From Deltaproteobacteria bacterium (GTDB lineage: Bacteria > Myxococcota_A > UBA9160 > JAFDET01), in contig JAFDET010000196.1 of NCBI GenBank assembly GCA_019310195.1, positions 1 to 5,990 on the forward strand: 5,990 bases of DNA, read 5' to 3'. Shown in pieces: positions 1 to 5,990 of this stretch. The notes beneath the pieces were generated by a model. That model saw only the letters and a program-made list of their open reading frames with translations, made no database searches and was not told where the DNA came from. Position 1 is the stretch's first letter; every line of letters starts with the position of its first letter. The translations under genes were made by a program, and so were the position numbers.

Positions 1-1403
1 GTGGGAAGACCCACGCCCACCGGGACGCTCTGCCCGTCCTTGCCGCAGGTGCCCACGCCCAGGTCCAGTGCCAGGTCCGAGCCGATCCGCGACACGCGGG
101 TCAGGATGTCGGGCCCGTTGCCGATCAGGCTGGCTCCCTTCACGGGCGCGCCCAGCCGGCCGCCCTCGATCTTGTAGGCCTCGTTGGCCGAGAACACGAA
201 CTTGCCGCTGGTGATGTCCACCTGGCCTCCACCGAAGGAGGCGATGTAGAGGCCGTGGTCGACGGAGCGCAGCACGTCTTCCGGATCGTCCTCGCCGGCC
301 AGCATGAAGGTGTTGGTCATGCGCGGCAGGGGGACGTGTGCGTAGCTCTCGCGGCGCCCGTTGCCGGTGGGTGCCATTCCCATGAGGCGCGCGTTCAGGC
401 GGTCCTGGAGATACCCGGTCAGGACGCCGTCCTCGATGAGGACGGTGCGCTCGGTGGGCGTTCCCTCGTCGTCCATGTTGAGCGAACCGCGGCGTTCGAG
501 CAGGGTGCCGTCGTCGATCACGGTGACGCCCGGAGCGGCGACCCGCTGGCCCAGCCGGTCGGCAAAGGCCGAGGTCTTCTTGCGGTTGAAGTCGCCCTCC
601 AAGCCGTGCCCCACGGCCTCGTGGAGCAGGACGCCGGACCAGCCCGGCCCGAGCACCACGTCCATGGTCCCGGCCGGGCAAGGCTCCGCTTCGAGGTTCA
701 ACACCGCCAGGCGGACGGCCTCCTGCACCCGGGGGCGCCAGGTCTCCGGATCCAGCAGCCGCTCCAGGTCGAAGCGGCCGCCCGTGCCCTCGTAGCCCAT
801 CTCGCGCCGCTCTCCGGAGGCGGCGATCACCTGCACGTTGAGGCGCACCAGGGGCTGCACGTCGCCGGCCAGGGTTCCGTCGGCCGCCGCCACCAGCACC
901 TGCTTGTGCTGGCAGAGGACGCTGGCCATGACCTGGTCGATGCGGGGATCCAGGCTCCGCGCGTAGGCGTCGATCTCCGAGAGCAGCGCCACCTTGGTCT
1001 CGATGGGGACGTCGGTGGGAGGGCACGAAACCGGGTAGAGGTCACGGCCCTCGCGGCCGGCCAGCGCCACGGGTCCCATCTCTCCGGGGCCTTCGGCAAC
1101 GGCGCGCGCCGTGCGCGCGGCGAGCTGCAGACTGTCCACGCTGATCTCATCGGAGTGGGCGTAGCCCTGGCGCGCGCCGTCCACCACGCGCACGCCCACG
1201 CCCTGCTCCAGGTGGCGATCGCCGCTCTTGACGATGCCCTCCTCGAGGGAGACGGCGTCCCGGGTGGTGTACTCGAAGTAAAGGTCGGCGTGATCCAGCC
1301 GCCGCTCCAGGGCGGTTCCGAGGACCGTGTCCAGGCGGGCGTCGTCCAGGCCGAAGCGCTGGCGGAAGAAGGCGAGGGAAGAGGACTCGGGCTCGGCGCT
1401 CAT
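1..1403 (-). CDS. tldD: Zinc metallopeptidase subunit TldD (3' end cut by window edge)
   Basis: TldD is the catalytic subunit of the cytoplasmic TldD/TldE peptidase, which in E. coli matures microcin B17 and degrades unfolded CcdA. My translation gives 467 full codons with no stop before the window edge. The zinc motif HEAVGHG begins at residue 261 (H261, E262, H266) and is followed by LEGDFNRKKTSAF. The distal metal-ligand cysteine is C453, in GTCGKDGQS. All residues expected for an active TldD are present. The family is about 480 residues long, so only some 15-20 C-terminal residues are missing, and the reading frame ends in the family's typical SVPVGVG stretch. ATG at 1403-1401 overlaps the stop of the upstream HAD gene (ATGA) and has AGGAG 5 bases upstream. 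The partner gene tldE/pmbA is not in the window; it may lie beyond the left edge or elsewhere. Identity is very secure; the substrate is unknown. Confidence 0.97.
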   Translation of the reverse strand, partial: MSAEPESSSLAFFRQRFGLDDARLDTVLGTALERRLDHADLYFEYTTRDAVSLEEGIVKSGDRHLEQGVGVRVVDGARQGYAHSDEISVDSLQLAARTARAVAEGPGEMGPVALAGREGRDLYPVSCPPTDVPIETKVALLSEIDAYARSLDPRIDQVMASVLCQHKQVLVAAADGTLAGDVQPLVRLNVQVIAASGERREMGYEGTGGRFDLERLLDPETWRPRVQEAVRLAVLNLEAEPCPAGTMDVVLGPGWSGVLLHEAVGHGLEGDFNRKKTSAFADRLGQRVAAPGVTVIDDGTLLERRGSLNMDDEGTPTERTVLIEDGVLTGYLQDRLNARLMGMAPTGNGRRESYAHVPLPRMTNTFMLAGEDDPEDVLRSVDHGLYIASFGGGQVDITSGKFVFSANEAYKIEGGRLGAPVKGASLIGNGPDILTRVSRIGSDLALDLGVGTCGKDGQSVPVGVGLP

Positions 1404-1413
1404 CGGGGCTCCT
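1393..1413 (-). repeat. 21-base initiation-region repeat, copy 1 (tldD)
   Basis: This stretch covers the ribosome binding site, the start codon and the first three following codons (Ser-Ala-Glu) of tldD. It matches 3032-3052, at the start of the regulator/methyltransferase gene, at 20 of 21 positions. The one difference is the first base of the start codon (A here, C there). Part of the match follows from both being initiation sites for a protein starting M-S-A-E, but the identical CCCCG spacer and GCC codon are not required by that. Confidence 0.75.
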
Positions 1414-2095
1414 GGCTCGGACGCGCCAGCCGGCGCGGCAGATCTTCCAACGTAGCAAGCTCGCAGACGTCGATCGCCGCGAGGCCGGCGCGGCGCGCTC
1501 CGGCCAGGTCTCGCTCCGCGTCGTCGCCCACGTAGACGGCTTCCTCGGGCGCTGCGCCCACTCTCCGTAGACCCTCCAGGAAGATGGCGGCGTCCGGCTT
1601 GGCCGCGCGGGCGTGGGGCGGGCGGACCACGGCGTCGAGCCGCATTCCCAGTCCCAGCCCCTGCAGCACCGCATCCAGTCGGTGGTCCATGTTGGAGACC
1701 ACCGCCGTCGAGAAGCCGTTGCCGCGCAGCGCGTCCAGGGTAGCGGCGGCGCCCTCGGCGGGACGCCAGGCGTGTGGCGTCGCGTAGTGGCGCCACAGCG
1801 CGTCGAACAGCGCGTCGAAGTCAGTCACCCGGGCCTCACTGTCGGCGGCCCGTAGGGTCTCGCGCACGCGCCACGACCACCACTCGCGCTCCAGGTCGGG
1901 GATCGCAGCATCGCCGGCGTCCGGGAAGAGCATGGCGGGGGCGCGCTGGTGCACCCGGCGGAAGGCATCCTCGAGGCGCCAGGCGGGAATCGCCACGCCG
2001 TGCTCCGCCAGGGTGCGGGCATAGGTCTCGCCCACGGGTTCCGCGGTGAGCAGGAGCGTGCCGGCGGCGTCGAAGAGGACTGCGCGCAGGCTCAC
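1400..2095 (-). CDS. HAD-superfamily subclass IA protein, HDHD3/DREG-2-like
   Basis: A 231-residue cytoplasmic HAD-fold protein, probably a hydrolase of unknown substrate. Motif I is FDAAGTL with the nucleophile D9, motif II is VVSNMD (S134, N135), motif III is KPD (K166), and motif IV is VGDD (D191, D192) with D196 following. Between motifs I and II (about residues 20-105) lies a helical C1 cap with an EREWWSW segment. The cap, the WW pair and the HRLDAVLQGLGL stretch resemble the HDHD3/DREG-2 group. The usual second aspartate of motif I (DxD) is alanine (A11), so classical phosphatase chemistry is doubtful; the same position is non-Asp in HDHD3. The start is GTG at 2095-2093, overlapping the upstream TGA as GTGA. 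No good Shine-Dalgarno is visible, so translation probably depends on coupling. The stop overlaps the tldD start. The fold is secure, the activity is not. Confidence 0.88.
   Translation of the reverse strand: MSLRAVLFDAAGTLLLTAEPVGETYARTLAEHGVAIPAWRLEDAFRRVHQRAPAMLFPDAGDAAIPDLEREWWSWRVRETLRAADSEARVTDFDALFDALWRHYATPHAWRPAEGAAATLDALRGNGFSTAVVSNMDHRLDAVLQGLGLGMRLDAVVRPPHARAAKPDAAIFLEGLRRVGAAPEEAVYVGDDAERDLAGARRAGLAAIDVCELATLEDLPRRLARPSQEPR
1409..1414 (-). promoter_or_regulatory. Ribosome binding site of tldD
   Basis: The minus strand reads CAGGAG, then CCCCG, then ATG, so an AGGAG core sits 5 bases before the start codon. It lies inside the last codons of the HAD gene. It suggests tldD has its own ribosome entry in addition to coupling through the ATGA overlap. 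Confidence 0.7.
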
Positions 2096-3042
2096 CGGCT
2101 CGGGCGCCGTGCGGTGGCGATGAACGGCGTGGGCAGGTCGCCACCGCGCCCGGCGGAGTCATCCATGTCGATGCGAGGCTCCCCGAGGCCCGCGTCCGCG
2201 AACCAGCGTCGCACGTCCGCCAGGGGAAAGCCGAGCCACTGGACGCCCAGCTCCTCACGCATCCACTCGCGGTCGTGCTCCTCGAAGTCGACGACGACGA
2301 CGAGCCCGCCGGGCTTCACCACCCGGCCCATCTCCGCCAGGGCCTCGGCGGGGGAGGGCAGGTAGTGGAGCACCATGTGGGCGAAGGCGGCGTCCACGGA
2401 GGCCTCCTCCAGGGGCAGGTCGGCGGCATCGCCGCGGCGCAGCTCGACGCCCTGCGCTCCGGCGGCCTGGAGCTTGGCAGCGGTGGCGTCCAGCATCGCC
2501 TGGCTGTGGTCCACGGCGACGACGCGCACGCCCAGGCGGGCCAGCTCCAGGGCCAAGATGCCGGTTCCGGTGCCCACGTCGCAGACTCGCAGCTCCGGCG
2601 GCACCAGGCGTGCGATCGCGCGGGCGCGCAGCGCATCGTCGTTGAAGACCTTGCGCAGGGCGTCCCACTCGGGACCGACGCTGTCGAACCACGAGCGGGT
2701 GCGGTCCGCGCGCTCGGCGAGCACCTGGGTGAGCGCCGCCGCGTCGCGCTGGCAGGCCGGGTCGTCGCCCCAGGCGCGTCCCGCCAGCTCCCAGGCGTCG
2801 CGCCAGACCCCATCGGCCGGAGTCGGGAAGCGGTAGTACACGAACGTTCCGTCGCGCCGGTCGCGCAGCAGTCCGACCTCGCGCAGGATGGCCAGATGGC
2901 GCGACACGCGCGACTGGGCCATGCCCAGCACGCCCATCAGCTCCTGCACGGCGAGCTCTTCGCGCTCGAGCAGCGCGAGGATTCGTACCCGGGTCGGGTC
3001 GGCCAGGGTCTTGAAGGCCTTCTGGAGCAGTTCGGCGCTCAG
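2092..3042 (-). CDS. ArsR-type winged-helix regulator fused to SAM-dependent methyltransferase
   Basis: With CTG at 3042-3040 as start, the protein is 316 residues. Residues 5-75 form an ArsR-like winged helix: FKTLADPTRVRILALL, recognition helix around QSRVSRHLAIL (42-52), and wing DGTFVYYRF (64-72). From about residue 120 a class I methyltransferase follows: SAM loop VCDVGTGTG (153-161), acidic ribose ligand in AVDHS (D178), GDAADLPL (D205), and VVKPGGLVVVVDF. The ArsR metal box ELCVCDL reads ELAVQEL, so both cysteines are lost and metal sensing at that site is unlikely. Proteins with this architecture include, as I recall, SahR-type regulators of methionine/SAH metabolism, so SAM or SAH sensing is plausible but inferred. 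The first conventional start, GTG at 2949-2947, would delete the first helices of the DNA-binding domain. GGAGGAG lies 5 bases before the CTG. The gene follows gspN by 18 bases and overlaps the HAD gene by GTGA. Confidence 0.88.
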   Translation of the reverse strand: MSAELLQKAFKTLADPTRVRILALLEREELAVQELMGVLGMAQSRVSRHLAILREVGLLRDRRDGTFVYYRFPTPADGVWRDAWELAGRAWGDDPACQRDAAALTQVLAERADRTRSWFDSVGPEWDALRKVFNDDALRARAIARLVPPELRVCDVGTGTGILALELARLGVRVVAVDHSQAMLDATAAKLQAAGAQGVELRRGDAADLPLEEASVDAAFAHMVLHYLPSPAEALAEMGRVVKPGGLVVVVDFEEHDREWMREELGVQWLGFPLADVRRWFADAGLGEPRIDMDDSAGRGGDLPTPFIATARRPSR

Positions 3043-3052
3043 CGGGGCTCCT
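3032..3052 (-). repeat. 21-base initiation-region repeat, copy 2 (regulator gene)
   Basis: Second copy of the 20/21 match described for 1393-1413. It holds the AGGAG core, the CCCCG spacer, the CTG and the codons for Ser-Ala-Glu. The single difference from the tldD copy changes ATG to CTG. Confidence 0.75.
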
Positions 3053-3054
3053 CC
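3048..3054 (-). promoter_or_regulatory. Ribosome binding site deciding the CTG start of the regulator gene
   Basis: The minus strand reads GGAGGAG, then CCCCG, then CTG. This is the strongest Shine-Dalgarno in the window, at an ideal 5-base spacing. No ATG, GTG or TTG occurs in frame between the gspN stop and 2949, where the winged helix has already begun. The site therefore points to CTG at 3042-3040 as the initiation codon. Confidence 0.7.
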
Positions 3055-3060
3055 GGCGGG

Positions 3061-3930
3061 TCAGCGTACCGTGGGCGCGGCCAGCGTGCCGCCGAGCCGC
3101 ACATCGGCTCGCCCCTCGCTGTCGAGCCGGACGCCGAGGTTGCGCACCATGGGGCGGACACCGGCTTCATGCACCTCGATGTGCAGCGTCGCGTCCAGGG
3201 GTGCGGTGGCGAAGGCGGGCGCGGAGGCCACGACTGCCTCACCGTCCGCCGACAGCATGGGGCCACTCAGGGCGAAGCGTTCGAGCCGCAGCTGCGCGTC
3301 GCCGCCCAGCGTCGCGGCTGCGTCCAGGCTCTGGAAGGGAAGCGCAATCGGTAGGCCGGGCAGGCCCACCGATCCTTCGACCGCGTGCAGCTCGACGCGC
3401 CCCTCGGGCCCGCGTTCGCCGCTGCGCACGTCGACGTCCGCTGTGGCGAAGCCGTCCAGAGCCAGGTCGGGGGCCACGCCGGACAGCGGCAGCCGGCCGA
3501 GATCCAACTCGTCGACGCGGCCGTCGAATCCCGGCTCCGAGCCCGCATACACGGTTCCGCGCAGGCGCCCCTCGGGCGCCGAGAGGTCCACGGCCAGCGC
3601 GGGGTCGCCGCGCAGCCAGCAGAGCGACCATGCCGGTCGCACGCGTGCGCGATCCAGCCGCAGGGTCTCGCCGCCGGGCAGCGTGGCCGTAACGCCGCGC
3701 GCCTCGAGCGCCGGACCCAGCGGCGTGAAGCCGGGCCCGAGCTCCGCGATGGCGATGCGGGTTCCCGTCACACTGCTGGCCTGCGAGGCCACGAGGTCGC
3801 GAAGCGCGTCCCAGGGAAACCCGAGGAAGAAGAAGAAGGCCACCAGGATCACGCCGGCGATCGGAACGCCCAGCAGCAGCAGGCGGCGCGGCAGCGGGCC
3901 GGGGCCCGTCGCGGCCGGCGTCTCGCTCAT
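3061..3930 (-). CDS. gspN: Type II secretion system protein GspN
   Basis: A 289-residue inner-membrane protein of the type II secretion system. Residues 16-38 form a single N-terminal membrane helix containing four consecutive Phe. The rest is predicted periplasmic, beta-rich and AsmA-like. It alternates short strands (LALDGFATADVDVRSG, RVELHAVEGSVGL) and has the GspN-type segment LPGLPIALPFQSLDAAATL followed by LRLERFALSGPMLSADGEA (about 190-232). Length and form fit the GspN found after GspM in Deltaproteobacteria and Leptospira. In these systems its exact role is not well defined; it is thought to belong to the inner-membrane platform. ATG at 3930-3928 overlaps the gspM stop (ATGA), and no clear Shine-Dalgarno is visible. 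It ends in TGA at 3063-3061, 18 bases before the next gene, which is in the same frame. Family call rests on context plus the AsmA-like pattern; the sequence is divergent. Confidence 0.85.
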   Translation of the reverse strand: MSETPAATGPGPLPRRLLLLGVPIAGVILVAFFFFLGFPWDALRDLVASQASSVTGTRIAIAELGPGFTPLGPALEARGVTATLPGGETLRLDRARVRPAWSLCWLRGDPALAVDLSAPEGRLRGTVYAGSEPGFDGRVDELDLGRLPLSGVAPDLALDGFATADVDVRSGERGPEGRVELHAVEGSVGLPGLPIALPFQSLDAAATLGGDAQLRLERFALSGPMLSADGEAVVASAPAFATAPLDATLHIEVHEAGVRPMVRNLGVRLDSEGRADVRLGGTLAAPTVR

Positions 3931-4478
3931 GAGAGCGGCTCGAAGCTGGAGACGGTGAAGGTCACGTCCAGGAGCTTGGAGTCGTCGCGCCGCGTGCGGA
4001 TGCGCAGGCTCTTGACCGACAGCACCTGTTCGGCCGACTCGATCTGGTGCAGGTAGTTGACCGCCTGGCCGAGGGTGACGCTCTTGAGCACGACTTCGAC
4101 CTTGGTCTCCCGGTACCGCTCGCTGGACAGGGAGGTCTGGGGCTCCATGGACTCCACTTTCACGGCGGAGCGTCCAGCCAGCGTCTCCAGAAGCGTGAAG
4201 ATGTTGCCGCGCGGGCCGCGACCGATGCGCTGCTCCACGCTGGAGAGCCGCGCCTGTACCTCGTCGAGGTCCGTGCGCAGCCGCCGCACCGCCAGCAGCT
4301 GATCCTCGGCCGCGGCGACGCGCAGCTCGGCGCTTCGCTGTGCGGCCAGCACCGGCCGGACGACCATCAGGTAGCCGAGCAGCACCAGCGTGATGCCGCC
4401 AGCCACGGTCATCAGCCCGCGCTCCCGGGGCGAGAGGCCGGCGATGAGTGTGCGAAGGCGCGCCCAGAGCTGCTTCAT
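3927..4478 (-). CDS. gspM: Type II secretion system protein GspM
   Basis: A 183-residue bitopic inner-membrane protein. SPRER precedes one membrane helix (about residues 22-45, GLMTVAGGITLVLLGYLMVV). A coiled-coil stretch rich in Ala, Leu, Glu and Arg follows (about 46-86). Then comes a periplasmic ferredoxin-like domain (about 90-181) with NIFTLLETLA, VEVVLKSVTLGQAVNYLHQIE and the final LDVTFTVSSFEP. This order is that of GspM, which pairs with GspL and links the cytoplasmic ATPase to the pseudopilus in the inner-membrane platform. ATG at 4478-4476 overlaps the gspL stop as ATGA. A run of seven G (4491-4485 on the minus strand) lies 10 bases before the ATG and is at best a weak Shine-Dalgarno. 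The frame stays open upstream through gspL, but that part is low-complexity Arg/Gly/Pro shadow and is not the protein. Confidence 0.92.
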   Translation of the reverse strand: MKQLWARLRTLIAGLSPRERGLMTVAGGITLVLLGYLMVVRPVLAAQRSAELRVAAAEDQLLAVRRLRTDLDEVQARLSSVEQRIGRGPRGNIFTLLETLAGRSAVKVESMEPQTSLSSERYRETKVEVVLKSVTLGQAVNYLHQIESAEQVLSVKSLRIRTRRDDSKLLDVTFTVSSFEPLS

Positions 4479-5990
4479 GCGGGGCCCCCCCGCGGCTCGA
4501 GGCTGATGGTCACGTTGAAGCTCTTGGCTCCCTCGCGTCCGCTGGTGATCTCGCTGACCTTGATCTCCGAGAAAGGCTCGAACTTCTGAAGCTCGGCGCG
4601 GAGCCGGTCCACGGCCTCGAAGCTCTTGGAGTGACCGCGGATGCGCACTACCTGGCGGTCGATGCTCAGCTCCTCGAACACCACATCCAGGTCCTTGGGC
4701 ACCCGGGCGGAGATTTCGGTGAGAAGATCCAGGGCCGAGAGGTTGCCGCGGTAGACTCCCAGGAACTCGGCGCGGTCGTGGGCCGAGCGCACGGCATTCT
4801 GCATGCCGCCGAGCACGTTGGACGGCACCGGCTGGTCGGGGAAGGCCTCGGACCAGAGCTGCGCCATCTGGCCTTCCACGGCGTCGGCGCGCTGCGATCG
4901 CGTCGCGATCCCGGTGAACGCCAGGGTGGCGGTCAGGAGCAGGGCGATCCCCGCCAGCACACCCGTCGCGACGAGCTGGCGGCCCAGCGCCCCCACGTCG
5001 AAGCGCATGGCAAACTCGCCCTGACGGAAGTCCGTGCGGGTTCGGGCGCGGGCGCTGCCCCGCGCCGCCAGGGCCGCAGCCGGCCCGAAGAGCGCCGGAT
5101 CGCCGGCGGCCAGGAGCGCGCGGCCTTCTTCGCTGTCGGGCGGAGTGAGTCGCTGGACCGGCACGCCCAGTCGGTCGGCCAGATAGCCGTCGATGCCGTG
5201 CAGGTTGGCGCCGCCGCCCATGAGGGTGATCTCGTCGAGCCGACGACCGCCTCGGTCGGCCAGGAGCGGCTCGAAGGCGCCCAGGCTTCGCGCCGTCTCG
5301 CGGGCCAGGCGATCCAGCGCCGCGCCGGCGGCCCCGCCCAGCAGCCCGGCGACGCCGGCCTCGGCCTTCAGCGCTTCCGCGGCGGCCGCGTCGAACCCGC
5401 GCTCGGTGCGGAGCGCCTCGCTCAGCTGGCCGGCGCCGATCCTCAGGGTGCGCGTTGCCAGTGGAGAGCCGTCCACGCACAGGCACAGCGTGGTCTTGCG
5501 GTGCCCCAGGTCGGCCAGCACGCGGACGCCGTCCAGGCCGTAGAGACCCGACAGATTCGCCAGGGCCAGTCCCTCGGCCTCGAGGATGCGGGGCGCCACG
5601 CCGGCCTCTTCCAGCTGCGCCATGCGCTCGGCCACCAGGTCCACGGGAGCGATGATCGCCACTACCTCCGTCTGCGTGCGGTCGCCGCCCACCCGCTCCC
5701 AATCGACGAGCATCCCCTCCAGGTCGAAGGGCAGCTCGTCCTCGACGGCCAGGGGGATGGCCTGGGCGAGCCGGCGACGATCGCTGAACGGGAAGCTCAG
5801 GTGGCGCCCGGTCAGGCGGTCGCCGGGGAGTGCGCAGATGGCATTGTCGGCGGGCAGCCGGTGCATCTGCAGGAAACTCGCGAGGCGCTCGCCGAAGCTG
5901 CGCGGATCGTCCGGGTCCTCGCTGGGCATGGCGTTTACCGCGCCGACTTCGACGCCGCGCAGGGTCTGGCGCAGCTCGAACGCCTTGACG
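4475..5990 (-). CDS. gspL: Type II secretion system protein GspL, PilM/PilN-type (5' end off window)
   Basis: GspL anchors the GspE ATPase to the inner membrane in type II secretion. The frame is open to the window edge, beginning VKAFELRQTLRGVEVGAVNA, which matches a PilM-like N-terminus after a missing GxDxGxxS start; about 15-25 residues lie outside. The internal ATG at 5929 is not the start. Numbering from that Met: the actin-like cytoplasmic domain spans about 1-290, with VLADLGHRKTTLCL (137-150) as a nucleotide-binding loop and ITLMGGGANLHGIDGYLADRLG (234-255) as the adenosine motif. The linker has FRQGEFA (301-307), seen before the helix in deltaproteobacterial GspL. One membrane helix follows (about 319-341). 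The periplasmic PilN-like ferredoxin fold is about 395-477, including VVFEELSIDRQVVRIRGHSKSF and FNVTISLE. The C-terminus GGPA overlaps gspM by ATGA. A stand-alone PilM is excluded by the fused membrane and periplasmic part. Confidence 0.93.
   Translation of the reverse strand, partial: VKAFELRQTLRGVEVGAVNAMPSEDPDDPRSFGERLASFLQMHRLPADNAICALPGDRLTGRHLSFPFSDRRRLAQAIPLAVEDELPFDLEGMLVDWERVGGDRTQTEVVAIIAPVDLVAERMAQLEEAGVAPRILEAEGLALANLSGLYGLDGVRVLADLGHRKTTLCLCVDGSPLATRTLRIGAGQLSEALRTERGFDAAAAEALKAEAGVAGLLGGAAGAALDRLARETARSLGAFEPLLADRGGRRLDEITLMGGGANLHGIDGYLADRLGVPVQRLTPPDSEEGRALLAAGDPALFGPAAALAARGSARARTRTDFRQGEFAMRFDVGALGRQLVATGVLAGIALLLTATLAFTGIATRSQRADAVEGQMAQLWSEAFPDQPVPSNVLGGMQNAVRSAHDRAEFLGVYRGNLSALDLLTEISARVPKDLDVVFEELSIDRQVVRIRGHSKSFEAVDRLRAELQKFEPFSEIKVSEITSGREGAKSFNVTISLEPRGGPA

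Noticed and set aside
255..1535. Long open frame on the plus strand, 426 codons
   Set aside because: It lies antisense to tldD and the HAD gene, both of which have unmistakable motifs. Its translation is His/Gly/Ala/Arg-rich with no recognisable domain, as expected opposite a high-GC gene.
2289..2303. Five CGA repeats
   Set aside because: They encode the VVVVDF strand of the methyltransferase; ordinary coding constraint in a GTC-preferring genome.
3043..3060. Possible promoter or terminator in the only intergenic gap
   Set aside because: The 18 bases are filled by the Shine-Dalgarno region. There is no hairpin with a T-run and no room for -35/-10 boxes; a promoter inside gspN cannot be excluded but none is visible.
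2275..3354. Plus-strand open frame of 359 codons, and others at 2888-3958 and 3385-4056
   Set aside because: They are antisense to the methyltransferase fusion, gspN and gspM. Composition is low complexity (Arg, Ser, Gln, Gly) and no motif is seen; they are GC-driven shadows.
3826..3837. Four GAA repeats (TTC on the coding strand)
   Set aside because: They encode four Phe in the GspN membrane helix; too short to call a microsatellite.
4896..4910. Inverted repeat GATCGCG-T-CGCGATC
   Set aside because: It is inside the gspL codons just after the membrane helix, with a 1-base centre that cannot form a normal hairpin loop. No promoter is near it; high-GC codon usage explains it.
4479..5702. Upstream extension of the gspM frame, giving a 591-residue protein
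   Set aside because: The extension is Arg/Gly/Pro-rich shadow of gspL in another frame. The real protein starts at MKQLWARL with its membrane helix about 20 residues in, at the ATGA overlap.

Overview
The window is one uninterrupted, co-directional block of six genes, all on the minus strand. It is G+C rich throughout, with strong third-position G/C bias. Reading in the direction of transcription (right to left) the order is: gspL (5' end off the window), gspM, gspN, an ArsR-type regulator/methyltransferase fusion, an HDHD3/DREG-2-like HAD protein, and tldD (last ~15-20 codons off the window). Four of the five junctions are 4-base start/stop overlaps (ATGA or GTGA). The only intergenic space is 18 bases, between gspN and the regulator gene. 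I see no RNA gene, mobile element, CRISPR array, promoter or terminator, and there is essentially no non-coding DNA. The block reads as part of a longer operon that continues on both sides.

Right half (about 3061-5990): the inner-membrane platform of a type II secretion system. GspL has a PilM-like actin fold in the cytoplasm, one membrane helix and a PilN-like periplasmic domain. GspM has one N-terminal helix, a coiled coil and a ferredoxin-like domain. GspN is an AsmA-like, membrane-anchored periplasmic protein. This L-M-N form, with the FRQGEFA signature before the GspL helix, is typical of Deltaproteobacteria-like lineages (Myxococcota, Desulfobacterota and relatives). That placement is inference, because no taxonomic marker gene is present.

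Left half (about 1-3042): cytoplasmic genes with no obvious secretion role. They are a winged-helix/SAM-methyltransferase fusion without the classical ArsR cysteine box, a HAD-fold protein with the one-aspartate motif I seen in the HDHD3/DREG-2 group, and the zinc peptidase subunit TldD with intact HExxxH and distal Cys. No TldE/PmbA partner gene is visible.

The most interesting detail is the start of the regulator/methyltransferase gene. No ATG, GTG or TTG lies upstream of its winged-helix domain, but a CTG sits 5 bases after GGAGGAG. The surrounding 21 bases match the tldD initiation region at every position except the first base of the start codon. I see no hidden new system; this looks like an ordinary housekeeping/secretion neighbourhood with a few unusual details.
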